From an uncultured Prevotellaceae bacterium (GTDB lineage: Bacteria > Bacteroidota > Bacteroidia > Bacteroidales > Muribaculaceae), in contig ONOU01000002.1 of the NCBI GenBank assembly GCA_900319525.1, positions 1 through 64,000 on the forward strand: a stretch of 64,000 nt of DNA, given 5' to 3'. Position numbers and translations under genes: made by a program. Below are positions 7,981 to 15,979 of this stretch, piece by piece. Position 1 is the first letter of the stretch, and every line of letters begins with the position of its first letter. Below the pieces are notes generated by a model. The model was not told the DNA's origin, did no database searches, and saw only the letters and a list, made by a program, of their open reading frames with translations.

Positions 7981-9678
7981 TCACTTCTTAATAAACGGCT
8001 GCAGGTACTCGTCGAGGGAGTTGACGCCGAGCTTGTGGGCAATCTGGATTTTCTTGTTCGAGACGGTTCGCAGGTTGGTGTAGTGCATGCACATCATGAT
8101 TACCGTCCTTGAGAACCCGTGGCAGTGCAGGGCGATCAAGTTGACCTCGTCGTTGCGCAGGGTGCCGCCAGCTTGCTTCTGAGCCTTGACCAGCACGTTG
8201 TCATAGAGCTCGTTGGCCAGCGCATGCAGGTTGTCCCAATAGGAGGTGCCTACCTCGTCGGGGCCGCGCATGGTCATCAGCTTGTTGAACCGCTTGGCAA
8301 AGGTCGCTTCGTTGCACTCATAGGACCACTGCAGCAATTGGTGTACGACCTGCATCTGGCTGTCAACGATGGCTTTGAGCTCGTCGGATTGCTGCTTGGA
8401 AGGCTCACGGCTGGCGAGCGTCTCCTGCATCTGCTGCAGGCTGGTGATGGACTGGTCCAGGTCAGACTTCATCAGCTCATATTCGGTTTGTTGGATTTTC
8501 AGGCGGCTGCGGTAACGCCACAGCAGGAAGGCCAGCGCACCGGCAGCCAGGACGAGCAACGCCAGTGCCAACAGGGTTCCCTTGAGCCGTGATCCCAGTT
8601 GGGCGTTCTCGAGCTCAGCTTTCTGGGTGTCATATTTCTTTTCTACCTCCATCAGCCGGTCGTTCATGCTGCTCATCGTCACCGAGTCGGCCATTTGATG
8701 AGTCATGGTCAGGTAGTTGATCGCCTTTTCCAGATTGTGGTCATGACGGGCCAGATCGGCCAGCAGCTGGTAGTGCATGATGCTGTCGGCAGCGGTGGTC
8801 ATCGCCGGGGCTTGGCTCAGGTAGTAGTTTGCCGAGTCGGCGCGTCCCAGATGCAGGAATGCCGATGCTGCGGTGTAATGGACTCGCGGATGGATTTTTA
8901 GGTTTCCGCTCCAAGCTATTGCTTCTACCGCGTCATCCTTAGCCCCCTGGTAGTCGCCACGGGCCGCACTGTACTCGGCACGGCTGAATAGGTTGGCTAC
9001 AACCGCTTGCGGTTCAATTTCCTGCTTGGCCAGGTCGATGGCCGCATTGATATAGTACATGGCACTGTCCTGTTTCTCCTTGTTGATGCGATACAAGCCG
9101 CCCAGCTCGCTCAGGCAGATGATCTGGTGATGTTTGTCGTCAATCTGTGTGAACAGTTCCAGCGCCTCGCGGTATTTCTCGGCGCCCACGACCTTGGCGC
9201 CCACGACCTGGCTCTGGTACAGTTCGCCCATCATCATCTTGGCCAACGCGCGGTTCTTCAGGTCATCAATGGCAGCGACGTCCTCGGCCTGCCGCAGGTT
9301 GGCTATCGCCTTGTCAAGCTGTCCCAGTCGCATGTTGACGCACCCCTGATAGAGCAGGGCGCGGGCATATTTCTCCTTGTCGCCATGAACTTGGAAGTAT
9401 TTTACGGCCTCGTTGATGTCGCTGTCGCCGGTCATGGCAACGTTGCAGGCAAGGTTAGCCTGTGTGGTCAGCAATGCTAGGTAGGCCTTGTCGTTTTGAT
9501 TAAAAGAGGTGGTGTTGAGCATCTGGAGCATCTGCATCGCTTCCTCACCTCGGTTTTTGGACAATATGGAATCTACTGTGACCAGCTGCTCGTTGTCGGC
9601 AGGATGACCGCATCCCCCCATCATGAACAGCATCACCATGATCGCCACCATGTATAAAATATGTTGCTTGTTTCTCAT
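7981..9678 (-). CDS. TPR-containing membrane regulator with C-terminal helix-turn-helix
   Basis: The 565-residue protein begins with a lipoprotein-like or membrane signal (lipobox around FMMGGCGH). Tetratricopeptide-type helical repeats follow over residues about 40-340, then one transmembrane segment near 368-388 (TLLALALLVLAAGALAFLLW). Next come a cytosolic coiled coil and a C-terminal LuxR-like helix-turn-helix (DEVNLIALHCHGFSRTVI to the C-terminus). This layout is common in Bacteroidales as an orphan signal-sensing regulator: TPR outside, DNA-binding part inside. Ligand and targets are unknown. A lipoprotein anchor combined with an internal membrane segment would place both ends consistently. 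A possible -7 element is at 9743-9750. Confidence 0.8.
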   Translation of the reverse strand: MRNKQHILYMVAIMVMLFMMGGCGHPADNEQLVTVDSILSKNRGEEAMQMLQMLNTTSFNQNDKAYLALLTTQANLACNVAMTGDSDINEAVKYFQVHGDKEKYARALLYQGCVNMRLGQLDKAIANLRQAEDVAAIDDLKNRALAKMMMGELYQSQVVGAKVVGAEKYREALELFTQIDDKHHQIICLSELGGLYRINKEKQDSAMYYINAAIDLAKQEIEPQAVVANLFSRAEYSAARGDYQGAKDDAVEAIAWSGNLKIHPRVHYTAASAFLHLGRADSANYYLSQAPAMTTAADSIMHYQLLADLARHDHNLEKAINYLTMTHQMADSVTMSSMNDRLMEVEKKYDTQKAELENAQLGSRLKGTLLALALLVLAAGALAFLLWRYRSRLKIQQTEYELMKSDLDQSITSLQQMQETLASREPSKQQSDELKAIVDSQMQVVHQLLQWSYECNEATFAKRFNKLMTMRGPDEVGTSYWDNLHALANELYDNVLVKAQKQAGGTLRNDEVNLIALHCHGFSRTVIMMCMHYTNLRTVSNKKIQIAHKLGVNSLDEYLQPFIKK

Positions 9679-9876
9679 TTCAGAGCCATTTTTAGATCAA
9701 TAAAAAACTTAATGCCTTAGCATTTGAGCATGATTGGTTTTGCAAAAATAAGCATTTTTTTAATGGGATATGTAACCCCAAATCGACAAATTACCTCTAA
9801 ATGACCTTTTTGTTTTATAAATTCTTAATAATCAAGTATTTCTGTTTAATGAAATGACCCGAAAATGTTGCCCGTT

Positions 9877-9911
9877 TTTGGCGTTCTTTCCAAAAATCGG
9901 TTGTAACTTTG
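9877..9911 (+). promoter_or_regulatory. Promoter of the serpin-TonB gene
   Basis: TTTG (9877-9880) and TAACTTTG (9904-9911) with a 23-base spacer. The start site would fall around 9918, leaving a leader of about 40 bases before the ATG at 9960. The element overlaps the longer alternative reading frame, which supports the later start. Confidence 0.65.
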
Positions 9912-9959
9912 CAACCGATAGTTAACCCGTTTTATCAACCTGAAAAAACTGTGACTGAT

Positions 9960-11633
9960 ATGAAACGAAACTGGATACTTGGCACATTGGCTGTCGTGGT
10001 GCTGATGACCGCTCTGCTGGCTATAGCTAGAGGTGACCGCCATCCTAATAACAAAAATGAGGAAGAGCAACCGGTAGAAGAGGTAATCACATCGACCGAG
10101 CCCCAAGATGAGTTGCTTGATAACAACAACGATTTTGCCTGCAATCTGTTCCGCGCAATCAACAGAAATCGCAAACTGAGCGATGGCGGCATCGTCGTGT
10201 CACCCATCAGCGTGAGTTACCTGCTGGGAATGCTCAACGAGGGCGCTAGCGGCAAGACGCGTCAGCAGATTACCAACGTGCTGGGTCTGCATCGTTCGGT
10301 ACAGGAGACCAACGAGTACTTCAAGAAGATGATGAGCATGGCAGCCTCCGTTGACTCGACAGTGGCATTGAACGTTGCCAACAGCATCTTCATCAACTCG
10401 GGATACAGCATCATGCCGCAGTACAAGGCTGACATGCAACGGTACTATAATGCCCAATGCGAAGCGTTGGACTTTACCAAGCGCAGCAGCCTGGACCGGA
10501 TCAACAACTGGTGCAAGACCAATACTGGCGGCATGATTCCGGCCATTCTTGATGAATTAAGCCCCAGTGCTGTCATGTACCTGCTCAATGCGGTCTATTT
10601 CAAGGCTTCATGGAGTCAGAAGTTTGACTCTAAGGAAACCCGTGAAAGGCCCTTCATCGGGCAGAACGGCACAACCGTCAAACTCCCGATGATGCACCTC
10701 AACACAAGGGCCGCATACGGCACAAGCGACCTGTGCCAGATGTTGTGCCTGCCATACGGTAACAAACGTTATTGCATGTATGTGCTGCTTCCCAAAAAGG
10801 GCAAGACGATCAACGATGTCATCAAGGGGCTTTCGGCCCAAAAACTGCAGGAGCAGCAATCAAACATGAGTTCTTGCACAGTGGACATCTTGATGCCGCG
10901 GTTCACTACAAGCAGCGATACCGACCTCAATGATGTGCTCTCGGCAATGGGTATGCCTCTCGCATTCGGTTCGGGGGCTCAAATCTCCAATATGGTCAAG
11001 GGTGATCATCTGTTTGTTGACATGATCAAGCAGAAGGCTAAAATCGAGGTCAATGAGAAGGGCACCGAGGCGGCTGCCGTCACCATAGCAAGGGAACTTA
11101 AAGAAGAAGTGGTTGTCTTTGAAGAGCGTCCTGTAAAGTTCCATGCCAATCGCCCCTTTGTCTATTACATCATCGAGAAAAGAACGGGCACGATCTTCTT
11201 CATGGGTACTTATTGCGGTGAAGGTGGCAAAGTGGTTGCTTCTACAGACCATGACGATGATGAAGCCGAAGACGATGATGAAGCCGATGTAAGAGATGAT
11301 GCCTATAGAGTTGATGTCTATAGAAGCGCTGAGCAGATGCCCCAATTCCCTGGCGGTGATGCTGCGCTGATGAAGTACATCCAGGCTCACATCAAATATC
11401 CGCCTACTGCAGCCAAGAACCATGTCCAGGGTCGAGTCATTGTGCAATTCATTGTTGAGAAGGACGGCAGTGTAGATGCGGTAAAGGTCGTTCGCTCGGT
11501 GGATAAGGACCTTGACAAGGAGGCCATTCGCGTCTGCAAGACGCTACCAAAGTTCACTCCCGGTCGTCAGAATGGAAAAATAGTGCCTGTATGGTACACA
11601 CTCCCTGTGACATTCCAGTTGCCAGAAAAGTGA
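9960..11633 (+). CDS. Serpin protease inhibitor fused to a TonB C-terminal domain
   Basis: The 557-residue protein starts at the ATG at 9960; the promoter overlaps the upstream alternative start. Residues 5-23 form an N-terminal membrane segment. A complete serpin fold covers about 50-420, with the hinge EKGTEAAAVT at 366-375. Counting from hinge residue Glu366 as P17 puts the scissile bond at Glu382-Glu383. An Asp/Glu-rich linker (about 431-444) leads to a TonB C-terminal domain at 455-557 (PQFPGGDAALMKYIQ, then PVWYTLPVTF). Serpins trap serine proteases by a covalent suicide mechanism. The TonB-type domain suggests envelope anchoring or contact with outer-membrane receptors. I do not know this fusion as a described family. 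Confidence 0.88.
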   Translation: MKRNWILGTLAVVVLMTALLAIARGDRHPNNKNEEEQPVEEVITSTEPQDELLDNNNDFACNLFRAINRNRKLSDGGIVVSPISVSYLLGMLNEGASGKTRQQITNVLGLHRSVQETNEYFKKMMSMAASVDSTVALNVANSIFINSGYSIMPQYKADMQRYYNAQCEALDFTKRSSLDRINNWCKTNTGGMIPAILDELSPSAVMYLLNAVYFKASWSQKFDSKETRERPFIGQNGTTVKLPMMHLNTRAAYGTSDLCQMLCLPYGNKRYCMYVLLPKKGKTINDVIKGLSAQKLQEQQSNMSSCTVDILMPRFTTSSDTDLNDVLSAMGMPLAFGSGAQISNMVKGDHLFVDMIKQKAKIEVNEKGTEAAAVTIARELKEEVVVFEERPVKFHANRPFVYYIIEKRTGTIFFMGTYCGEGGKVVASTDHDDDEAEDDDEADVRDDAYRVDVYRSAEQMPQFPGGDAALMKYIQAHIKYPPTAAKNHVQGRVIVQFIVEKDGSVDAVKVVRSVDKDLDKEAIRVCKTLPKFTPGRQNGKIVPVWYTLPVTFQLPEK

Positions 11634-11690
11634 GAAAATATTTCATCGATAAGTAAAAAAAACACGATATTTGCGTCTCTATCAATTGTA

Positions 11691-12929
11691 ATGATGAATA
11701 AACACGGTAAACATATCTGCAATGCACTCAAGCAAGTCCGCATTGACATTGCGCGTGCCAATGGCATCAACTATGCCCCTCGGGAGTGTCACCACGAGGG
11801 CGATTGCGCGGGAACCTGCCCGGCATGTGAGAGCGAGATGCGCTATCTGGAGCGGGAAATCGCCCGCCGCCGCAATCTGGGTAGGGCCGCCGTTGTCGCT
11901 GGTGTGAGCATGAGTCTCTCCAGTCTGTCGGCCATGGCTTCACCCGCCTCGTCGAGTGTGGCTATGATGTCCAGTGATAATCCTGCAAGCCAATTGTCTG
12001 ATACGACCCAGGTTTATCAATTATTTGGACAAATCAGTGAATCGGTGCCCCGATTTCCAGGAGGAGAAGTCGCCTTAATGAGATACTTTCATGCTAACTT
12101 CAAGTATCCGCCCGAACTCGCCGAGACATGTTTTCAAGGGCGAGTGGTGGTGACCTTTCTCGTTGATAAGACGGGTAGGGTTGCCGAGGTCAAGGTGCTC
12201 CGTTCGATTCACGAATTGCTGGACCGCGAAGTCGTCCGTGTCTGCGAGTCGCTGCCGAGGTTCGAACCTGCCCGCAAAGATGGCGAGCCCATCGATTTCT
12301 GGTACACTTTGCCCATCTCATTCAAGGGATCAGTATCAGGTGTGGGAGCAACTCAGGCAGATGCTTTAACTCGAATGAGCGGAACCGTGCTTGACGAGAG
12401 CCATGAACCCCTCATCGGTGCTACCGTGGCACTGCTGAATGATACCAAGAAAGGTGTTGCTACCGACATCGACGGTCATTTCAAGTTGGATGTCCCGAAT
12501 GGCTCCAAGGTCAAGGTGGCCTATTTAGGATATGAAGACGTTGTTGTCACGGCCTCGGATGGCATGATAATTACCCTCAAGCCCAGTGATAATGTGCTAT
12601 TAGGCGAAGTTTGTGTTGTTGTGAAATCTCGCGCAAAAAATGCGCAATACCCTGGTGGGGATAGAGCATTACGGAAATTCATTCATAAGAACTTCGTTTG
12701 TCCTGATGATGTCACGGGGCACGAGTATGTTATGGTTGAGGTGGATGTTGATGAAAAAGGAAACGTGTCCAATCCTCGAGTGCTGAATGAACTAGGTACA
12801 CCATTCGAGAAAGAGGCATTGAGGGTAGCAGGTCTTATTCACAAGATCAAGCCTGCACGAGACGCCAAAGGTAAGAAAACCGACTCAACCTTCAGCATCG
12901 CGTTTGATTCTGCCGATTGGACTGATTGA
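11691..12929 (+). CDS. Cys-rich leader protein with two TonB C-terminal domains and a carboxypeptidase regulatory-like domain
   Basis: The 412-residue protein has four parts. Residues 1-60 are a cytosolic-looking leader with Cys33, Cys39, Cys43 and Cys46 (CHHEGDCAGTCPAC, pattern C-x5-C-x3-C-x2-C). One hydrophobic segment (about 65-85) follows. A TonB C-terminal domain covers about 116-213 and a CarboxypepD_reg-like domain about 230-300 (GTVLDESHEPLIGATVAL). A second, divergent TonB-like domain occupies about 315-405. Energy transducer TonB proteins with this leader are common in Bacteroidales as I remember them; the role of the Cys motif is unknown to me. The leader is nearly identical to that of the next gene, whose start overlaps this stop. 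The ATG at 11694 is an equally possible start. A -7-like element (GATATTTG) lies at 11666-11673. Confidence 0.8.
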   Translation: MMNKHGKHICNALKQVRIDIARANGINYAPRECHHEGDCAGTCPACESEMRYLEREIARRRNLGRAAVVAGVSMSLSSLSAMASPASSSVAMMSSDNPASQLSDTTQVYQLFGQISESVPRFPGGEVALMRYFHANFKYPPELAETCFQGRVVVTFLVDKTGRVAEVKVLRSIHELLDREVVRVCESLPRFEPARKDGEPIDFWYTLPISFKGSVSGVGATQADALTRMSGTVLDESHEPLIGATVALLNDTKKGVATDIDGHFKLDVPNGSKVKVAYLGYEDVVVTASDGMIITLKPSDNVLLGEVCVVVKSRAKNAQYPGGDRALRKFIHKNFVCPDDVTGHEYVMVEVDVDEKGNVSNPRVLNELGTPFEKEALRVAGLIHKIKPARDAKGKKTDSTFSIAFDSADWTD

Positions 12930-13366
12930 TGATCAATAATAATGTAGCGATGAAACACGGAAAACATATCTGCAATGCACTCAAGCAGGTTAGGCTTGAC
13001 ATTGCGCGTGCCAATGGCATCGAGTATCAGCCTCGCGAGTGTCACCACGAGGGTGACTGTGCGGGCACATGCCCCGCCTGTGAGAGCGAGATGCGCTACT
13101 TGGAGCGGGAGGTTGCCCGCCGCCGCTCTAACGGCAGAGCCGCCTTGGTCGCCGGCGTGAGCATGGGGCTGATGAGTTTTACTGCCACGTCATGCAACCA
13201 ATTGAATAAAGCCGACAACGATGTACTGCAAGGCGAGGTCGAACTTGTGGGGGATTCCTGTGCAACGTCAGATTCGATTGGCGACGTGAGGATTCAATCT
13301 GGCGAAATGGTTGATTCGACCGAGTGCCAACCGATTATGAATAAGGAGCCCGCAGATAAACTGTAA
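12929..13366 (+). CDS. Small Cys-rich leader protein, paralogous N-terminus, function unknown
   Basis: The 145-residue protein starts at an ATG whose A is the last base of the previous stop codon (TGATG), a translational-coupling arrangement; an ATG at 12950 is the alternative and matches the paralogue better. The first 65-70 residues from MKHGKHICNALK are almost identical to the leader of the upstream gene, including the C-x5-C-x3-C-x2-C motif. A hydrophobic stretch ending TATSCNQ resembles a lipobox placed internally. The remaining 60 residues are acidic and match nothing I recognise. It sits directly upstream of a radical SAM gene (3 bp gap). Confidence 0.75.
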   Translation: MINNNVAMKHGKHICNALKQVRLDIARANGIEYQPRECHHEGDCAGTCPACESEMRYLEREVARRRSNGRAALVAGVSMGLMSFTATSCNQLNKADNDVLQGEVELVGDSCATSDSIGDVRIQSGEMVDSTECQPIMNKEPADKL

Positions 13367-13369
13367 TTA

Positions 13370-14008
13370 ATGGGTGATGATCATAATAATAGAGTGCCGA
13401 TTATCGGGGTGGCTCGTCATCGGCTGGCGGTGGACGGACAGGGAGTGACCACGCTGGTCGCCTTCCACGGGTGCACGCTGCGTTGCCGGTATTGCCTGAA
13501 TGCCCAGTGCCTGCGCCCTGATGGCTTCTCAAGAACTATCACGCCTGTCGAACTGCTCGACGAGGTGATGATCGACAACCTGTATTTTCTGGCCACTGGC
13601 GGTGGCATCACCTTTGGCGGCGGTGAGCCAGCCATCCGCAGCGGGTTTATCGACGCCTTTTGCAGCATGGCACCGCCCGAGTGGCACATCACGATGGAAA
13701 CCGCCCTCAACGTGGATCGCCATCATCTTGAACGTCTCTTGCCGCATGTGCATCAGTACATCATCGACATCAAGGACGTGAACCCCGGTGTTTACCGTCG
13801 CTATACAGGTTACGACAATCAACGCGTGCTCGACAACCTGCAATGGCTATTGGGCCACGATGGCATGGCCGAACGTATTGTCGTACGCGTGCCGCACATC
13901 CCCGACTACAATACTGATGCTGACGTGAACCGCTCTCGTGAATACCTCGATGCTTTGGGCATCTGCCACATCGACGAGTTTACTTACCGTCGCATGGAGC
14001 GCGGGTGA
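13370..14008 (+). CDS. Small radical SAM enzyme (NrdG/PflA-like activase type)
   Basis: The 212-residue protein carries the radical SAM cluster motif C-x3-C-x2-C (GCTLRCRYC, about residues 35-43) and the GGGEP-type glycine motif (TFGGGEPA). Its size and N-terminal start (GVARHRLAVDGQGVTTLVAF) resemble glycyl-radical enzyme activases and NrdG-type proteins. No glycyl radical enzyme or ribonucleotide reductase is nearby. Instead it follows the two Cys-rich leader genes with a 3-bp gap, so it is probably in their operon. It could modify those proteins, or act on a partner elsewhere. Substrate unknown. Confidence 0.8.
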   Translation: MGDDHNNRVPIIGVARHRLAVDGQGVTTLVAFHGCTLRCRYCLNAQCLRPDGFSRTITPVELLDEVMIDNLYFLATGGGITFGGGEPAIRSGFIDAFCSMAPPEWHITMETALNVDRHHLERLLPHVHQYIIDIKDVNPGVYRRYTGYDNQRVLDNLQWLLGHDGMAERIVVRVPHIPDYNTDADVNRSREYLDALGICHIDEFTYRRMERG

Positions 14009-14030
14009 AATCGTGTTTTTTTAAACTTTT

Positions 14031-14061
14031 TTTGTCAATTCGGGTCTTAGTCGTATATTTG
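14031..14061 (+). promoter_or_regulatory. Promoter of the Lys/Ala-rich coiled-coil gene
   Basis: TTTG (14031-14034), 19-base spacer, TATATTTG (14054-14061): an essentially perfect Bacteroidota promoter, suggesting strong expression. The leader before the ATG at 14103 is about 35 bases. Confidence 0.8.
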
Positions 14062-14102
14062 CAAGACAAAACCAACGTTAAATTTTAAAAATACGACTGA
14101 TT

Positions 14103-14711
14103 ATGAAGAAATTATTGTTGATGGCAGCGTTGTTCTGCTTTGCTGCCGCACCTGCCGCAATGGCACAGACTTATGAGACTCCGCAACAGGTACAGCAACA
14201 GCAGGCACAACTCGCCAAGGATGCCGAGGTAGCCAAGAAGCAGGCCGAGGCCGCCAAGAAGCAGAAGGACGCCTACAAGGAGCAGGAGAAGAAGGCCAAG
14301 GAGGCCAAGAAGGCTGCCGAGAAGCAGGAAAAGGAAGCCAAGAAGGCCGAGAAGGAAGCCAAGAAGCAGCAGAAGGCTATCGAGAACCGCCAGAAGGCTG
14401 CCGAGAAGTATAATAAGGCCCAGGATAAACTGAAAGAGGCCCAGAAAAAGGTCAATGAGGCCCAAAAGAAGATGACAGAACTGCCCGAGAAGCAGGCCAA
14501 GGAAATCCAGAAGCATGCCGACAAGATCTCTAAGGCTAACGCCGACCCCGAGAAACTGCTCAAGCTGGAGACCGAGCAGAGGAAACTCGAAGAGAAGATT
14601 GCCAAGCAGAACCGTAAGGCCCAAGAGGACTACGAGAAGGCTGTCAAGAACGTGAAAAAGGCCGAGGATAACCTTGAGAAGGCTCGCAAGAACGTCGAGA
14701 AGTACAAATGA
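14103..14711 (+). CDS. Secreted Lys/Ala/Glu-rich coiled-coil protein
   Basis: The 202-residue protein has a signal peptide (MKKLLLMAALFCFAAAPAAMA) followed by an almost uninterrupted coiled coil made of Lys, Ala, Glu and Gln. The composition gives a long, highly charged helix and a strongly basic, purine-rich coding strand. TolA-like stretches look similar, but no TolA C-terminal domain is present. A strong promoter precedes it and a terminator follows, so it is a single-gene unit. A role in the periplasm or cell envelope is likely; nothing more specific can be said. Confidence 0.75.
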   Translation: MKKLLLMAALFCFAAAPAAMAQTYETPQQVQQQQAQLAKDAEVAKKQAEAAKKQKDAYKEQEKKAKEAKKAAEKQEKEAKKAEKEAKKQQKAIENRQKAAEKYNKAQDKLKEAQKKVNEAQKKMTELPEKQAKEIQKHADKISKANADPEKLLKLETEQRKLEEKIAKQNRKAQEDYEKAVKNVKKAEDNLEKARKNVEKYK

Positions 14712-14740
14712 GTTAACTCAAACCACGAAACAATAGCACA

Positions 14741-14780
14741 AGAGGTCAATGGCCGTCACAGGTCATTAACCTCTGTTTTT
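14741..14780 (+). terminator. Rho-independent terminator after the coiled-coil gene
   Basis: Arms AGAGGTCAATG (14741-14751) and CATTAACCTCT (14764-14774), one mismatch, followed by GTTTTTT. Confidence 0.75.
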
Positions 14781-14791
14781 TGTAACCTCAT

Positions 14792-15003
14792 GCTAGGACG
14801 CCAAGACGCTAAGCCTTCAGACAACAGGCACAACTTTTTTTGATGGGAAGACAATAAATACAATGAATACAATGGCATCCGCGCTCGTTTTTTTAAAAGA
14901 CAACGGGGACAACTAGAAGACAATGTGGGGGACAACTTTTTGTCGAGCCTTTGCCTCGCGCTAGGACGCCAAGACGCTAAGTTTTCAGACAACAGGCACA
15001 ACT
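14792..15003 (+). repeat. Pair of 44-45-bp direct repeats
   Basis: Copies at 14792-14836 and 14960-15003 share GCTAGGACGCCAAGACGCTA, then AG, then a TTCAGACAACAGGCACAACT tail with two or three differences. The 120 bases between them are rich in ACAAC and AATACAAT motifs. The rest of the gene-free stretch 14712-15096 holds only these repeats and two terminators. Two copies only, so not a CRISPR array. Confidence 0.7.
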
Positions 15004-15050
15004 GTTTTAGTAAGGCACCCGCACTCAGAATATTAAAAACCAAAACAACA

Positions 15051-15091
15051 AGCATCCGCACGTCCTTCAACAGGGATGCGGATGCTTTTTT
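15051..15091. terminator. Bidirectional-looking terminator at the 3' end of the restriction-modification operon
   Basis: Perfect arms AGCATCCGCA (15051-15060) and TGCGGATGCT (15077-15086) followed by a T-run on the plus strand; the minus strand, which carries the operon, has a T-rich stretch after the stem as well. It sits a few bases past the stop of the methyltransferase at 15097. Confidence 0.7.
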
Positions 15092-15096
15092 CAGTT

Positions 15097-15972
15097 TCAG
15101 AACGGCAAATCGTATATAATCCCATCTTCACAAGCAAGTCCTGCTGGCTCAAATTCTTCACTCAACTTTATGTCCTTAATCTTCTTGCGATAAGTGACTC
15201 GTAATTGATAGTCCTCCAATTCCAATCGACGATTTCTGCTCAATTCAACGTATTCCTGTTCACGCTCAATGCCTAAGAAACGCCTATCAACAAGATTAGC
15301 TGCAATGCCAGTTGTCGAAGATCCCGCAAATGGGTCAAGTATCCATGACCCAGGATTAGTTGATGACAAAACGATACGGGTAATAAGCGCAAGAGGCTTC
15401 TGAGTTGGATGTTTGCCACATGACTTTTCCCATGGTGCAATAGCTGGAAGGCGCCAGACATCGGTCATCTGTTTCCCCCCATTTATGTGCTTCATCAATT
15501 CGTAGTTGTATTGATGAGGGCGTTTGGGCCATTTACGAGCCCAAATGATGAATTCGGTGCTATATGTGAAATAGCGACACGAAATATTAGGTGGAGGGTT
15601 GGTCTTGGCCCAAGTAATTACATTAAGAATCTTGAAACCTAAGTCAGTCAAACTATTAGCGACAGCGAAGATATTGTGATAAGTTCCACTAATCCATATT
15701 GTCCCATTATCTTTCAGTTTCTCCCTACATAGAGCAATCCAATCATGATTAAACTCTCGAATAAACTCGGTAGAGCCTCTTTTATCCCAGTTCCCTTTGT
15801 TTACGCTCACAATTTTGCCCGCTTGATAACTGATGCCGTTATTAGACAAGAAATAAGGCGGGTCAGCAAAAATCATGTCAAACTTGAAATCGAATTGGGG
15901 CAACAACTCGAAACAATCGCCATGCAGCAACGTGAAGTCGCGAGACGGAGATTTGTAGTAGGAAACTAACAT
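15097..15972 (-). CDS. DpnA-like site-specific DNA methyltransferase (second methylase of a DpnII-type system)
   Basis: The 291-residue enzyme has the catalytic motif DPPY (FADPPYFLSNN near residue 36) before the SAM-binding motif (DPFAGSSTTGIAA near 219), the permuted beta-class order. In DpnII-type systems a second methylase of this type methylates GATC, including single-stranded DNA, and protects incoming DNA. Here it is the last gene of the operon, 7 bp after the endonuclease gene. The pneumococcal order is M-A-R, so the gene order here (M-R-A) differs. The region is clearly richer in AT than its neighbours, as expected for transferred DNA. Confidence 0.85.
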   Translation of the reverse strand: MLVSYYKSPSRDFTLLHGDCFELLPQFDFKFDMIFADPPYFLSNNGISYQAGKIVSVNKGNWDKRGSTEFIREFNHDWIALCREKLKDNGTIWISGTYHNIFAVANSLTDLGFKILNVITWAKTNPPPNISCRYFTYSTEFIIWARKWPKRPHQYNYELMKHINGGKQMTDVWRLPAIAPWEKSCGKHPTQKPLALITRIVLSSTNPGSWILDPFAGSSTTGIAANLVDRRFLGIEREQEYVELSRNRRLELEDYQLRVTYRKKIKDIKLSEEFEPAGLACEDGIIYDLPF

Positions 15973-15979
15973 GATATCG

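Noticed and set aside
14792..15003. CRISPR-like spacing of repeats
   Set aside because: Only two copies, 168 bp apart, no palindromic repeat unit and no cas genes.
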